Position numbers and translations under genes: made by a program
Shown here: positions 26,075 through 35,649 of the stretch, piece by piece
Layout: each line of letters starts with the position of its first letter
Numbering within the stretch: the first letter of the stretch is position 1
The notes under the pieces: generated by a model
What the model saw: the letters and a program-made list of their open reading frames with translations, nothing else
Told to the model about the DNA's origin: nothing
The model's database searches: none
Source of the DNA: QWHO01 sp039809865
GTDB taxonomy: Bacteria > Vulcanimicrobiota > Xenobia > Xenobiales > QWHO01
Assembly (NCBI GenBank): GCA_039809865.1
Contig: JBDHVW010000002.1
Location: forward strand, 62,001 to 126,000
DNA length: 64,000 nt
Reading direction: 5' to 3'

Positions 26075-27079
26075 TCAGTGCCTGCCGAGACCCTGGGTGA
26101 AGTCGATCTTCTCGAGCCAGTCGGGATGGTCGATCAAAGGATTGCGGTTGCCCTGCTTGAGCTCGATCTCGGCGTTGCGGTGACGCTCGTAATCGGTGAC
26201 CGGATTCTCGCGCGCCCACTTCACCAGAGTGGGGATATCGGCCGCGCCGTATTCGCGGTCCTCATCGCCCACCTGACCGGGATAGCGCAGCAGGAAGTAG
26301 AGGGTCGCGCGCGCCACGGCGCCCTTGCCGGCGGCAGGCTCGAACCGGTTGGCGCCCGGGTCGAGTTTGCCGCACTCGCCCTTCACCTCCTGAGGGAAAT
26401 CGGTGTAGAGAGAGTTGCCGCGAGTCGAATTGCAATCGGTGTCACAGGCGAACAGATGATGCAGATCGCCGCGCATCGGGTTGTGCTTGTCGAACCACGA
26501 CTGGGGCACCACGTGCTCGCAGTTGTAGTGGAAGCCCTGGTGGGCATCGCGGTCGGCCTGCTCGGGGTCGCGTCCCTCTCGGATGGCCTGCTCACGGGCC
26601 GCGTCTCGCTTCTGATTCAGCTCCCCCTGGCGGCGGAAGTCGTCAGCGATCAGAGCGTCGGCATCCGACTCGGTCCCGTTGTAGATACTGTGAATCTTGC
26701 CGTCGGGATGGAGGTCGACCACGGGGTAGAGGTTCTGGGAGGGATTGTAATCCAGCGGGTTGGTGTGCGTCTTCTCGACCAGATCGTGGAGCGCCTTGTA
26801 CGCCTGCTGTCCGTTCAGCTTGTTGACATCCAGGCCGGCGTAGTAGGTCTGCTGCCTCTGGGCATCCGCGGCGGCGTCGTAGTAGGGCTTGGCGGATGCT
26901 TGCTTGTTCTCGAGCAGTGCCTGAGCCAGCTGGAGCCGCATTTTGGGGCTCAGGATCTGGAACGGGTCCTCGGTGGAGCGCTGCAGGCTGTCCACGGGCT
27001 GAGTCCACGGGGCGGCGGACGCGGTCGGCGCGTTGAAGCGCGGCAATGACACCGGTGAGAGGAGCGTATTCACTTGCAC
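26075..27079 (-). CDS. Endonuclease I (EndA/NucM) family nuclease
   Basis: This encodes 334 residues. The catalytic region YNCEHVVPQSWFDK, MRGDLHHLFACDTDCNSTRGN and GAVARATLYFLLRYPG is characteristic of endonuclease I, a His-metal beta-beta-alpha nuclease that is normally periplasmic or extracellular and nonspecific. The N-terminus (MQVNTLLSPVSLPRFNAPTA) is a Ser/Pro-rich tail and not a signal peptide. A helical segment of about 120 residues precedes the nuclease core. Compared with E. coli EndA it is longer at the N-terminus. Confidence 0.85.
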   Translation of the reverse strand: MQVNTLLSPVSLPRFNAPTASAAPWTQPVDSLQRSTEDPFQILSPKMRLQLAQALLENKQASAKPYYDAAADAQRQQTYYAGLDVNKLNGQQAYKALHDLVEKTHTNPLDYNPSQNLYPVVDLHPDGKIHSIYNGTESDADALIADDFRRQGELNQKRDAAREQAIREGRDPEQADRDAHQGFHYNCEHVVPQSWFDKHNPMRGDLHHLFACDTDCNSTRGNSLYTDFPQEVKGECGKLDPGANRFEPAAGKGAVARATLYFLLRYPGQVGDEDREYGAADIPTLVKWARENPVTDYERHRNAEIELKQGNRNPLIDHPDWLEKIDFTQGLGRH

Positions 27080-27132
27080 GCCCAGATATTAAGCTGCCAA
27101 ACCTCGCGAGATGCTGCCGTAATGTTAAACGG

Positions 27133-28128
27133 TTACTCTCGGCCCCCGACTCCCGCTCCCACCAGCCAGTAGGGCGTGGCGTTCTGCATGCCGCCCTGGG
27201 CGCGCAGCTTGCCGTCCTCGACGGGCAGCATCCCCAGCACTCCCTTGGCGGCCATCAGGGACTCTCCGTGGGCCATGACCACGACCGTGCGGCCGGGGTA
27301 GAGCAGCGCCAGACTGTCCATGAAGCTCGTCATGCGGTTCATCACGTCGGCCCGGCTCTCGCCACCGGGGAAGCGGTGACGAAAATCGGTGCCCAGGCCT
27401 TGCGGAGGCCGCCAGTGGGAGACGAACTCGGGGAACTCCCGCTCCAGGTCGCCGAGCGGGTGCTTCTCGAAGCGCCCGAAACTGCTCTCGAGCAAGCGAG
27501 GGTCGCGGTGCACCGTCAGGAAGGGCGCCAGCCGCTGGGAGGCTTCCGGGCCACCCAGCGCGGCCACGCGCTCGGTCAGGTGGTCGACCAGCAACTGGGC
27601 GCTCTCGGAGGCGCGGCTGACCGGGGAGGCGATGAAAACCGGGAGCTGGCGGGGGTTGTCCAGGCAACCGCGCAGCCAGTCGTCCCCACCCATCTGGCGG
27701 TAGAGCTCGACGGCGCAGTTGCGGGCTTGCTGGCGGCCCAGCTCGGTCAAAGGGCTCTCGCTCTGGCCGTAGAGGAGAGGCTGGCCCAGTTGCTCGGAGT
27801 CGGCGTTCGACTGGGACTGGCCGTGTCGCATGACCACCAGCTTGACCCCGTTGGACTCCAGCCGACGCTTGACGAGGGATGGTCCGGATGGCGCCAGGGA
27901 GCCATCCGAGGACTCTACCTCGTGGAAACCCCGGGGGACCGGAGACAGGGTTAAATGTTCATTTCCGGTGGCAGTCCTGAGCCGGGGGGCCCAGGAGAGC
28001 GGCGCGGCGCTCACGCTCGTGATCATGACGAGAGTCTGCCACAGGACGAGGATCCAGGTTGTAACCGGAATGATCCGGTTTGGCAAAAACGCAAGCTTCG
28101 CGAAAAGCGAGCTCGCGAGCTCAGTCAA
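27133..28128 (-). CDS. Histidine phosphatase (phosphoglycerate-mutase-like) with N-terminal anchor
   Basis: The frame gives 331 residues from TTG 28128, three bases after the peroxiredoxin stop, which suggests coupling; a later start is possible. A hydrophobic segment (IIPVTTWILVLWQTLVMITS) near residues 19-38 is a signal or anchor. The catalytic RHG motif is VVMRHGQSQSN and the second acid/His motif is VVVMAHGESL. Other conserved residues lie in FIASPVSRASESAQ. Enzymes of this branch dephosphorylate small molecules or proteins via phosphohistidine. The target is unknown. Confidence 0.8.
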   Translation of the reverse strand: MTELASSLFAKLAFLPNRIIPVTTWILVLWQTLVMITSVSAAPLSWAPRLRTATGNEHLTLSPVPRGFHEVESSDGSLAPSGPSLVKRRLESNGVKLVVMRHGQSQSNADSEQLGQPLLYGQSESPLTELGRQQARNCAVELYRQMGGDDWLRGCLDNPRQLPVFIASPVSRASESAQLLVDHLTERVAALGGPEASQRLAPFLTVHRDPRLLESSFGRFEKHPLGDLEREFPEFVSHWRPPQGLGTDFRHRFPGGESRADVMNRMTSFMDSLALLYPGRTVVVMAHGESLMAAKGVLGMLPVEDGKLRAQGGMQNATPYWLVGAGVGGRE

Positions 28129-28131
28129 ACC

Positions 28132-28602
28132 CTACTTGAGTTCCTTGAGGGCTGCCTGGACGGGGGCGAGATCCGGCATTTCACCGGCTTTCTCGTTCAT
28201 CCAGCTGTATTTGATCGTGCCGTCCTTGTCGATCACGAAGAGGGAGCGCTTGTGCACGCCCTTCATGCCGAGAAAGTCTTCGTACAGCACGCCGTAGGCC
28301 TGGCCCACCTCTTTGTTGAAGTCGGACAGCAGCGGGAACTGCAGGTCGTTCTTCTTGGCGAACTCGTCCAGGGTGAAGCGGCTGTCCACCGACAGACCGA
28401 GCACCTGGCCGCCCAGGCTGTTGTACTCGGACATCTGATCGCGAAACGCGCACATCTCCGCCGTGCAGACGCCGGTGAAGGCCAGCGGGAAGAAGGCCAG
28501 CACCACCGGGCCGTTTTTGAGCAGCTCGGAAAGGTGAACCTTCTCGCCTTTATTGGAAGTCAGTTCGAAATCGGGAGCTTTAACATTGGTCGCAAGAGTC
28601 AT
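28132..28602 (-). CDS. Peroxiredoxin (AhpC/Prx superfamily)
   Basis: This encodes 156 residues. ATG 28602 has GGAGGTG five to six bases upstream. The peroxidatic cysteine sits in FFPLAFTGVCTAEMCAFRD (PxxxTxxC), followed by EYNSLGGQVLGLSVDSRFTLDEFA and the dimer segment GVHKRSLFVIDKDGTIKYSW (as KRSLFVIDKDGTIKYSW). This pattern is of the AhpE/Prx-like thiol peroxidases that reduce H2O2 and organic peroxides. A second Cys six residues after the first (AEMC) is notable, as a resolving partner. The phosphatase gene follows directly. Confidence 0.9.
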   Translation of the reverse strand: MTLATNVKAPDFELTSNKGEKVHLSELLKNGPVVLAFFPLAFTGVCTAEMCAFRDQMSEYNSLGGQVLGLSVDSRFTLDEFAKKNDLQFPLLSDFNKEVGQAYGVLYEDFLGMKGVHKRSLFVIDKDGTIKYSWMNEKAGEMPDLAPVQAALKELK

Positions 28603-28921
28603 CAAGCACCTCCAGGCGCCCCCTGTTCCACGCCACATCGAGCCCACCCTGCTCCGCTTTTACGCCGATCAGGCGCGGGAATGGCTCGTGCGAGAGATGC
28701 CGGGGCCCGTCTGGGACTACGCGCTGCGCGGCAATCGCATCACTTTCGACCGCCGCTATCAGCTCCGGTTCGACCCGGAGCATTGCCGATGGCAGCTTTT
28801 TCACGGCAGTCCCCGCAGTTGGGCCGTGACTCCCCTGCGGGGCCCGTGCTTCTCCCTCGTCGACTGGCTGCGTCAGATCCGCCACCGCGAGAATCGCGCT
28901 TCAAGCCGGATTGAAAGCTAG
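28553..28921 (+). CDS. Small hypothetical protein overlapping the peroxiredoxin 5' end
   Basis: The frame is open from TTG 28553 and codes up to 122 residues; TTG 28586 is an alternative start. Neither has a good ribosome site. Downstream of about 28640 the codons show the same GC-ending bias as neighbouring genes, and the protein looks structured (LLRFYADQAREWLVREM, WDYALRGNRITFDRRYQL, FSLVDWLRQIRHRE). It is rich in Trp, Arg and Phe and has no signal peptide. The true 5' end must overlap or abut the divergent peroxiredoxin start at 28602. Function unknown. Confidence 0.4.
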   Translation: MEVSSKSGALTLVARVIKHLQAPPVPRHIEPTLLRFYADQAREWLVREMPGPVWDYALRGNRITFDRRYQLRFDPEHCRWQLFHGSPRSWAVTPLRGPCFSLVDWLRQIRHRENRASSRIES

Positions 28922-28990
28922 CAGGAAGTCATGACTTTCAAACGGAACCGATCGTGAAAATCAGCGTCAGGACGGTAGAGCAGCCGAAGG

Positions 28991-29683
28991 ATGTTTGGGC
29001 TTTTTGGTCCCCCGCTCGTGGAGTTTTTGGGCGCCGAGGGCAAGACCATCAGCTTTCTGATGAAGCGGGCCCAGCAGGCCGGCCGTGTCGTCAGCATTCG
29101 CCTTGACGTGCCCATCCCCGAGAAGCCGGGGGGCATCCAGAAACTCAACCTCAACGCCAAGATCATCACCTGCCGGCCGAACCCCGCCGGCGGCTACCTG
29201 TGCGTGGGTGAGACCGGCCTTACCGAGGAGGCCGTCGCCGAGATCTCCAAGCGTCTGCAGAACGCCGCCAGCCGCTCCAATAACTCGGGCACAGGCGGAC
29301 GGCGCAGCCGCCGCTTCGTCACCAGCATTCGTGTGCTCTCGCCCGAGCTGCCGGGTTACCGCGGCCTCACCGTCGATTTCAGTATGCACGGAATGCAGCT
29401 CGAGTCCGAGGGTAGCGTGCAGGTCGGCAAGACGATCAACATCACGCTCGAGCTCGACTCGAGCACGATGCCCGAGCTGAACCTCGACGCCAAGGTCGTC
29501 TGGTGCCGCGAGAAAGATCGACGTAAAGCCCTGATCGGTTTGGAATATACGAATCTTGACGAGGATCGCCAGAAAGGCTTGATCCGCTACGATTCGTTCC
29601 TGGCCGCGCGCGAGGGCGGCGATATCCAGCAGAAGCAGCTGGCCGACGCCGACATGTTCCTCAAGAACAAAGGGGACAACTAG
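28991..29683 (+). CDS. PilZ-domain protein (c-di-GMP effector)
   Basis: This encodes 230 residues. The second half holds the PilZ signature: RRSRRFVTSIRV supplies the RxxxR loop and TVDFSMHGMQLESEG the D/NxSxxG element, followed by beta strands (NITLELDSSTMPELNLDAKVVW, seen as INITLELDSS and LNLDAKVVW). The first 90 residues look like a degenerate copy of the same barrel (VVSIRLDVPIPEK, LNLNAKIITCRP). PilZ proteins bind cyclic di-GMP and control motility, exopolysaccharide or other envelope functions. ATG 28991 is the only in-frame start after an upstream stop, with AAGG unusually close to it. The envelope operon begins 72 bases downstream. Confidence 0.85.
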   Translation: MFGLFGPPLVEFLGAEGKTISFLMKRAQQAGRVVSIRLDVPIPEKPGGIQKLNLNAKIITCRPNPAGGYLCVGETGLTEEAVAEISKRLQNAASRSNNSGTGGRRSRRFVTSIRVLSPELPGYRGLTVDFSMHGMQLESEGSVQVGKTINITLELDSSTMPELNLDAKVVWCREKDRRKALIGLEYTNLDEDRQKGLIRYDSFLAAREGGDIQQKQLADADMFLKNKGDN

Positions 29684-29755
29684 CCGCCGAAAGGACTGTC
29701 CTCCCGGCGAGGAGAAAACGCGCTTCCCGCTTTAAGTATTGGGAGAACCCCGCGC

Positions 29756-30930
<1,175 letters not shown>

Positions 30931-30931
<1 letters not shown>

Positions 30932-32037
30932 TGGCGGGCTCGCAGGCGCAGGCCGAGACGCGCTCGGCCGAGATGGCAGAGCCGGCCGACTTCTTCCAGG
31001 TCGGCCAGGACGACGGCACCCTGCCGCGCCTTTACCTGCGTTACGACCTGTTCCGGGCCATCGAGGAGTTCGCGCTCAAGGACACTTCGCGCGAGCTGGC
31101 TGGCCTTTTGCTCGGGCGGACCGCGGGCGACTACTTCCTGGTCGAGGAGGCCGTCGAATGCGGCATTACCGAGGCGGGGGAGGGCGCGTCCGAGCGCTCC
31201 GGACGTTTTACCGCCCGAGTTTTCCAGTATGCCCGACGCATCGCGCGCCATCGCTATCCCGAGCTGCGCGTGCTGGGCTGGTTCCACACCCATCCAGGCT
31301 CGGGCCTGGACTTGTCGGCCGAAGAGCGCGAGGTGCATCGCGCCCAGTTCCCCGACGCCGGTCAACTGCTCTACATAGAAGACCCGGTTCAGCGCGACCG
31401 CAACTTCCACCGCCTGGCGGGCGGACAGTTGACCGCCTGCGCGGGCTTTCGTATCTATGGCAAGGAGACGTTCAAAGAAGTGACCCACGAGTCCGCTCCG
31501 GTGCGGGCCGACGAGCACTTGAAGGAGCGCTATCTCGAGCGTTCGTTGGAGAAGATCCAGCGCATGCTCCGGCGGCCCGTGTGGCAGCTGAAGGATACCC
31601 TCATCATCGGGCTCTTGCTCGCCAACCTGCTGGCGCTGATCTTCCTGCGGCCGGGACCGAGCACGATCACGGTGGGCGGAGCGCCGGCTACCGACAAGCA
31701 GCTCCTCAAAGCCGTCAACGACATGAACGCGCGCCTGACCGAGTTGGAGCAGCACCTGGCGGCGATGCAGGTCATCGACGAGGAGCTGATGGCCTCGCCG
31801 TCGCCCAACTCCGCACCCACCGCCGCTCCGACCACCAACCCGGGCACGGGCGGAAAGGCGCGCACCTATAAAGTTCGCGCCGGCGATACCCTCGGGCGTA
31901 TCGCCGAGAAATTCTACGGCACCAGCGATACCCGGGTGCTCAAGGCACTGGCCCGGGCCAACGGTTTGAAATCGCCCAACTACGACCTGTTCCTGGGGGA
32001 GACGCTCAAGATTCCGGACAAGAAGGATTTGAAATGA
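30931..32037 (+). CDS. JAB/MPN metalloprotease - transmembrane - LysM fusion protein
   Basis: This encodes 368 residues from GTG 30931. Residues about 35-190 form a JAMM fold: a Glu in SRELAGLLLG, then GWFHTHPGSGLDLSAEE, where the usual Asp of SxxD is Glu. One transmembrane helix follows (TLIIGLLLANLLALIFL, about 228-244), then a short coiled segment, a Ser/Pro/Thr linker and a C-terminal LysM domain (TYKVRAGDTLGRIAEKFYG, FLGETLKIP). So a cytoplasmic isopeptidase-like domain is linked to a periplasmic peptidoglycan binder, judging by charge and order. JAMM enzymes cut isopeptide or C-terminal bonds. It is coupled to both neighbours. Confidence 0.85.
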
Positions 32038-32942
32038 CGCGGCGCAGCTTACTCTTCGCGTGGTTGTCCCTGTTAGGATGTCTGACCGTGCAGGCCTACG
32101 CGGCCGCCCCGGGCCAGCAAGAGGCGCGGGTGGCCGTTCCGGTTGCCAGCGTGCACGCATCACCGAGCTACGGCTCGGAGAGGGTCACCCAGGTCTTGAT
32201 GTGGGACCGCGTGCTGATCTTGAAGACCTCGGGCGAATGGGCCAAAGTGCTGGTCACCGAGCAGTATCGCACGCCCGAAGGCTATCCAGGCTGGATGCTC
32301 CGCAAGGATCTGGTCACGGGGGGAGCCGCGCAGCTGGCGCCTACCGTCACCGTGCGCACCGCCAAGTCCGCCTTGCGCGACGCACCGTCCAAAGACGGGA
32401 AGGTGGTCGCGTGGGTCTATCTGGGCACGCGCCTGGTCAGGGGCGAGCCTCAGGACGGTGAGTGGATCCCTGTGCTGGTCCCGGGTCGCAAGGAGCCGGT
32501 CTACGTCAAGACCGTCACGGTCGCGCTGGATGGCGTGGCCACGGCTCAGGACGGGCGCAACCTGGTCGATTCCGCCGCTCAGCTGGCGGGCACGCCCTAT
32601 CTGTGGGGCGGGATGTCCAGCCAGGGGATCGACTGCTCGGGCCTGATCTACACCGTGTATCGCCTCTACGGCTACGAGTTGCCGCGCGACGCGGACCAGC
32701 AGTTCGAGGTCGGCGAGCCCGTGGGTCGCAACGAGCTCGCTCCGGGCGACCTGCTCTTCTTTGGCAAGAGCACCAACGACATCACCCACGTGGGGATGTA
32801 CATGTGGCAGGGCAAGATGCTGCACGCCTCCGGCTCGCTGGGGGTGGCGACCAGCCCCCTGACCGACTACGACTACAAGTTCCAGGGCGCCCGCCGGGTG
32901 CTCGGCACCAATCAGGCCGAAAGACTCAAATTCACGCCATGA
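32034..32942 (+). CDS. SH3-domain NlpC/P60 peptidoglycan endopeptidase
   Basis: This encodes 302 residues, starting in an ATGA overlap with the JAB-LysM gene. A signal peptide (MTRRSLLFAWLSLLGCLTVQAYA) is followed by two bacterial SH3-like units (VASVHASPSYGSERVTQVL, LRDAPSKDGKVVAWVYLG). The NlpC/P60 catalytic core has the nucleophile in GIDCSGLIYTVYRLYG, His in DITHVGMYMWQGK and a second His in MLHASGS. Enzymes of this type cut stem peptides (gamma-D-Glu-diaminopimelate bond) in the periplasm. With the neighbouring LysM protein it points to cell-wall remodelling. It overlaps the next gene by ATGA. Confidence 0.92.
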   Translation: MTRRSLLFAWLSLLGCLTVQAYAAAPGQQEARVAVPVASVHASPSYGSERVTQVLMWDRVLILKTSGEWAKVLVTEQYRTPEGYPGWMLRKDLVTGGAAQLAPTVTVRTAKSALRDAPSKDGKVVAWVYLGTRLVRGEPQDGEWIPVLVPGRKEPVYVKTVTVALDGVATAQDGRNLVDSAAQLAGTPYLWGGMSSQGIDCSGLIYTVYRLYGYELPRDADQQFEVGEPVGRNELAPGDLLFFGKSTNDITHVGMYMWQGKMLHASGSLGVATSPLTDYDYKFQGARRVLGTNQAERLKFTP

Positions 32943-33400
32943 CACCCTCCATGCCGCCTACCTTTGCCGAAAAAGACCTCAACTACTACCTCCGGATGAT
33001 CCGGGGCGACTTTGCCGAGCTGGAGGAAACCCAGACGGCCAAAGTCTCCAGCGCCAGCTCGCAGAAGAACATCGTGGTTCTGCTGGGCTCGAAGGTCCTG
33101 GGCCACGGCAACCCCGAGCTGGGTGAGCGACTGCTCAAATTCCTCTTGCAGGCGATGGTGCACAACCGCGTCAAGCCCCGCTCGATCATCTTGCTCAACG
33201 AGGCCGTGCACCTGGCCACCGAGGGCTCTTCGATGTTGAGCGACCTGATGGTGCTCGGCGAGCAGGGAGTGCGCGTGATGGTCTGCGTGCTCTCGGTCGA
33301 CGAGTACGGCATCGAGGAGCAGATCAAGGTCGGCGCCATCGCCGACATGGACAACATCTGCGAGCACATTCTCTCGGCCTGGAAAGTGATCACCCTGTGA
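32939..33400 (+). CDS. DsrE-like protein, stand-alone YedF C-terminal type
   Basis: This encodes 153 residues from ATG 32939 (overlapping TGA); ATG 32951 is possible. The domain IVVLLGSKVLGHGNPELGERLLKFLLQAM (as LLGSKVLGHGNPELGERLL), SIILLNEAVHLATEGS and MVLGEQGVRVMVCVLSVDEYGIEE closely follows the DsrE-like half of YedF, a protein linked to selenium and sulfur metabolism. The TusA half is absent, and the Cys pair found in the YedF loop (CGTCLDYYG-like) is reduced here to VCVLSVDEYG. It may therefore bind partners rather than transfer sulfur. It sits inside an envelope operon, coupled on both sides. Confidence 0.7.
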   Translation: MTPSMPPTFAEKDLNYYLRMIRGDFAELEETQTAKVSSASSQKNIVVLLGSKVLGHGNPELGERLLKFLLQAMVHNRVKPRSIILLNEAVHLATEGSSMLSDLMVLGEQGVRVMVCVLSVDEYGIEEQIKVGAIADMDNICEHILSAWKVITL

Positions 33401-34119
33401 AGGTTTCCCTGGTGATCCCCACCTACAACGAGCGAGACGGGTTGAAGCAGATGGTGGCCAGCCTGAGCGCGGTGCTCGAGCGAACCGGCCTGGATTACGA
33501 GATCGTCATCGTGGACGACAACTCGCCCGATGGCACGGGTGCGCTGGCCGACGAGCTGGCAAACGAGTTCAAGCTGCTGGTCGTGCACCGCGCGGGCAAG
33601 CTGGGTCTGTCGTCGGCCGTTATCGACGGCTGGAGTCGCGCTACCGGCAACTTGCTGGGCGTGATGGACGCAGATGGCTCGCACGACGCCAACATCCTGC
33701 CCGCCATGGTGCGCGCCGTCGCTACCGGTGGCGCCGATGTCGCCGTCGGCTCGCGTTACGTGCCGGGCGGCGGGATGGGCGACTGGCCCCTGCGCCGCCA
33801 GCTCATCTCGCGCGTCGCCTGCGTCATGGGCGGCCTGATCTGCCCCGTGAAGGACGTCACGAGCGGCTTCCTGGTCTTTCGGCGCGAGGTCATCGAAGGC
33901 GTGACGCTCGACCCGATCGGCTTCAAAATCGGCCTGGAGGTGCTGGTGCGCGGCAAATACCGTACCTTCACCGAGACTCCCTACGTGTTCACGGATCGGA
34001 AGGCCGGCCAGAGCAAACTGGACTTCAAGGTCATCCGCCAGTACCTGATCCAGCTCTGGCGCCTGGTCTGGTTCAGCCTGCGCAACCGGGGCGAGCGCGT
34101 GCGCATAGCCTCGTCGTAG
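33397..34119 (+). CDS. Family 2 glycosyltransferase, polyprenol-phosphate sugar synthase type
   Basis: This encodes 240 residues from GTG 33397 in a GTGA overlap. GT-A motifs are clear: VSLVIPTYNERDG, EIVIVDDNSPDGTG, GVMDADGSHD (DxD-like) and VAVGSRYVPGGGMGDWPLRR. The length and the motif TSGFLVFRREVIEG match dolichol/polyprenol-phosphate mannose synthases without the C-terminal membrane domain. It would load a sugar from a nucleotide donor onto a lipid phosphate at the inner membrane. It is the last gene of the five-gene operon and is followed by the AT-rich inverted repeat. Confidence 0.9.
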   Translation: MKVSLVIPTYNERDGLKQMVASLSAVLERTGLDYEIVIVDDNSPDGTGALADELANEFKLLVVHRAGKLGLSSAVIDGWSRATGNLLGVMDADGSHDANILPAMVRAVATGGADVAVGSRYVPGGGMGDWPLRRQLISRVACVMGGLICPVKDVTSGFLVFRREVIEGVTLDPIGFKIGLEVLVRGKYRTFTETPYVFTDRKAGQSKLDFKVIRQYLIQLWRLVWFSLRNRGERVRIASS

Positions 34120-34122
34120 CCG

Positions 34123-34295
34123 GGGGTCGAGGAGATTGGGGAGATTATTTTGGAGATTTTGGGGATTAGTAAATTATTTTGAAGAATAGCTCACCTGAGT
34201 CCCCTGAGTTCCCTGAGCCCAGACTTGAAGGTGTCTATAATTTTTCAAAAAATCCCCTAAATCCCCAAAGAAATCCCCCTAATCTCCTCGACCCC
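34123..34295. repeat. 173-bp AT-rich imperfect inverted repeat (MITE-like)
   Basis: GGGGTCGAGGAGATT at the left end (34123-34137) is matched by its complement AATCTCCTCGACCCC at 34281-34295. Inside, both arms are built of degenerate GGGGATTT / AAATCCCC units, and the centre has three short direct repeats of CCCTGAGT type (about 34200-34218). The element is far more AT-rich than the surroundings and lies between convergent genes. It encodes no ORF. It can fold into a long hairpin and would stop transcription from both sides. A nonautonomous mobile element or genome-wide intergenic repeat is likely. Confidence 0.75.
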
Positions 34296-34314
34296 TAGTT
34301 ATCCTCGCCGAGGC

Positions 34315-35550
34315 TCACGTCTTGGTAAGCAGGCACAAGGCCTCGACGTGCGGCGTCTGGGGGAAGAAGTCGAAGCATTGGAGCTTCTCGATCCGGTAGA
34401 GTCCCCCGAGCGTGAGCATTTCCTCCTGCAGCCGTTTGGGGTTGCAGGACACATACAGGATGCGGTCGGGCCCCTCGCCCGCGGCCAGGCGCTTGATCAG
34501 CCGGGGATGGCAGCCCGAGCGGGGTGGATCCAGGACCAGCAGGTCGCAGCTCAAGTCGGGCCAATCCTCGGAGGCGCACACGTGAAAGTCGCCCGCGCGG
34601 CCGTTGAGCACTGCATTCTGGCGGGCGTTCTCGATGGCCTCGGGGACGGACTCCACGCCCGTCAGCCGCTTCGGCTGGAGGGAGAGCCCGATGGTGCCGA
34701 TCCCGCAGTAGAGGTCGAGCAGGTGGTCCGCCGGTCCGACCCAGGAGCGCGCGGTCTCCAGCAGGCGCAGATAGGCGGGCGGGTTGGACTGATAGAACGA
34801 ACGCCAGCCCAATTCGAAGCGCAGGCTTCCCAGGTTTTCGGTGAGACGGTCCTGGCCGGCCAGGAGATCCACCCGGTCGGGCTTGACCGCTCCCGCAGTG
34901 GCGCTCTGCACCGCCAGCATGACCCCGGAGGCGCCCAGCTCCGTCAGCTCCCGCGCCCACTCGGCGGCCTGCGGGACCTCGCCCTGAGCGACCAGCACGG
35001 CGAGCCACGCCCCTGTCGTGCTGGACTGCCGCAACACCAGGTAACGCAGGAGCCCTTCCTGCGTGCGCGCATTCCAGCCCGGCAAGCCGTGGCGGCCCGC
35101 CCAGGCGCGCGTGGCGGCGAGGAGCCGGGGGTTGGCGGCCGGTCCGATCCAGCAGGTCTCGACCGGAGTCACCTGATCCCAACGACCCTTGCGCATGAAG
35201 CCGAGCTGGCCTTGGGAACCGAACGAGAATTCCACTTTGGTGCGATAGAACCACGCGCTGGGCGACGGCACGGGCGGCAGAGGATCGGGGCAGGGGAGCC
35301 CGGCGTACACCTGGCCGGCCTTGAGCTCGAGGGCCGCTCGGTAGACGAGATGCTGCCGCGAGCAGCCTCCGCAGACGCCGTAGTGCGAGCAGGTCGGCTC
35401 CACACGGGATTCGTCGGCCACCAGCACCGACTGAAGCCAGCCGCGACGGTGTTTGCCTACGAAGGCCAGGGCCCGGTCACGCGGTGCCAGCAGCCAGATG
35501 TCTGTCTCGCCGTCACCGATTTCTCTGAGCACTGCGGGTTTACGCGCCAT
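34315..35550 (-). CDS. RlmD/TrmA-type RNA (uracil-5-)-methyltransferase
   Basis: This encodes 411 residues. The iron-sulfur cysteines are Cys54, Cys60 and Cys63 in CSHYGVCGGC with a later Cys in VETCWIG. The SAM site is LLDLYCGIGTIGLSL, the base-recognition motif LDPPRSG and the catalytic cysteine VSCNPKRLQEE. The set fits the family that makes m5U in 23S rRNA (RlmD, RlmCD) or tRNA. The N-terminal TRAM-like RNA-binding domain is short, about 50 residues. Site specificity cannot be read from sequence. Confidence 0.88.
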   Translation of the reverse strand: MARKPAVLREIGDGETDIWLLAPRDRALAFVGKHRRGWLQSVLVADESRVEPTCSHYGVCGGCSRQHLVYRAALELKAGQVYAGLPCPDPLPPVPSPSAWFYRTKVEFSFGSQGQLGFMRKGRWDQVTPVETCWIGPAANPRLLAATRAWAGRHGLPGWNARTQEGLLRYLVLRQSSTTGAWLAVLVAQGEVPQAAEWARELTELGASGVMLAVQSATAGAVKPDRVDLLAGQDRLTENLGSLRFELGWRSFYQSNPPAYLRLLETARSWVGPADHLLDLYCGIGTIGLSLQPKRLTGVESVPEAIENARQNAVLNGRAGDFHVCASEDWPDLSCDLLVLDPPRSGCHPRLIKRLAAGEGPDRILYVSCNPKRLQEEMLTLGGLYRIEKLQCFDFFPQTPHVEALCLLTKT

Positions 35551-35649
35551 CTGCAGGCGGTTCGTTTCCTGCTAAGGGATTCCCCCAGGAGGGATTCCGA
35601 TTCAAGGTCCGAAGCCCAGCGGCACTTATTTGCGGAGAAGGCAGGTAAA

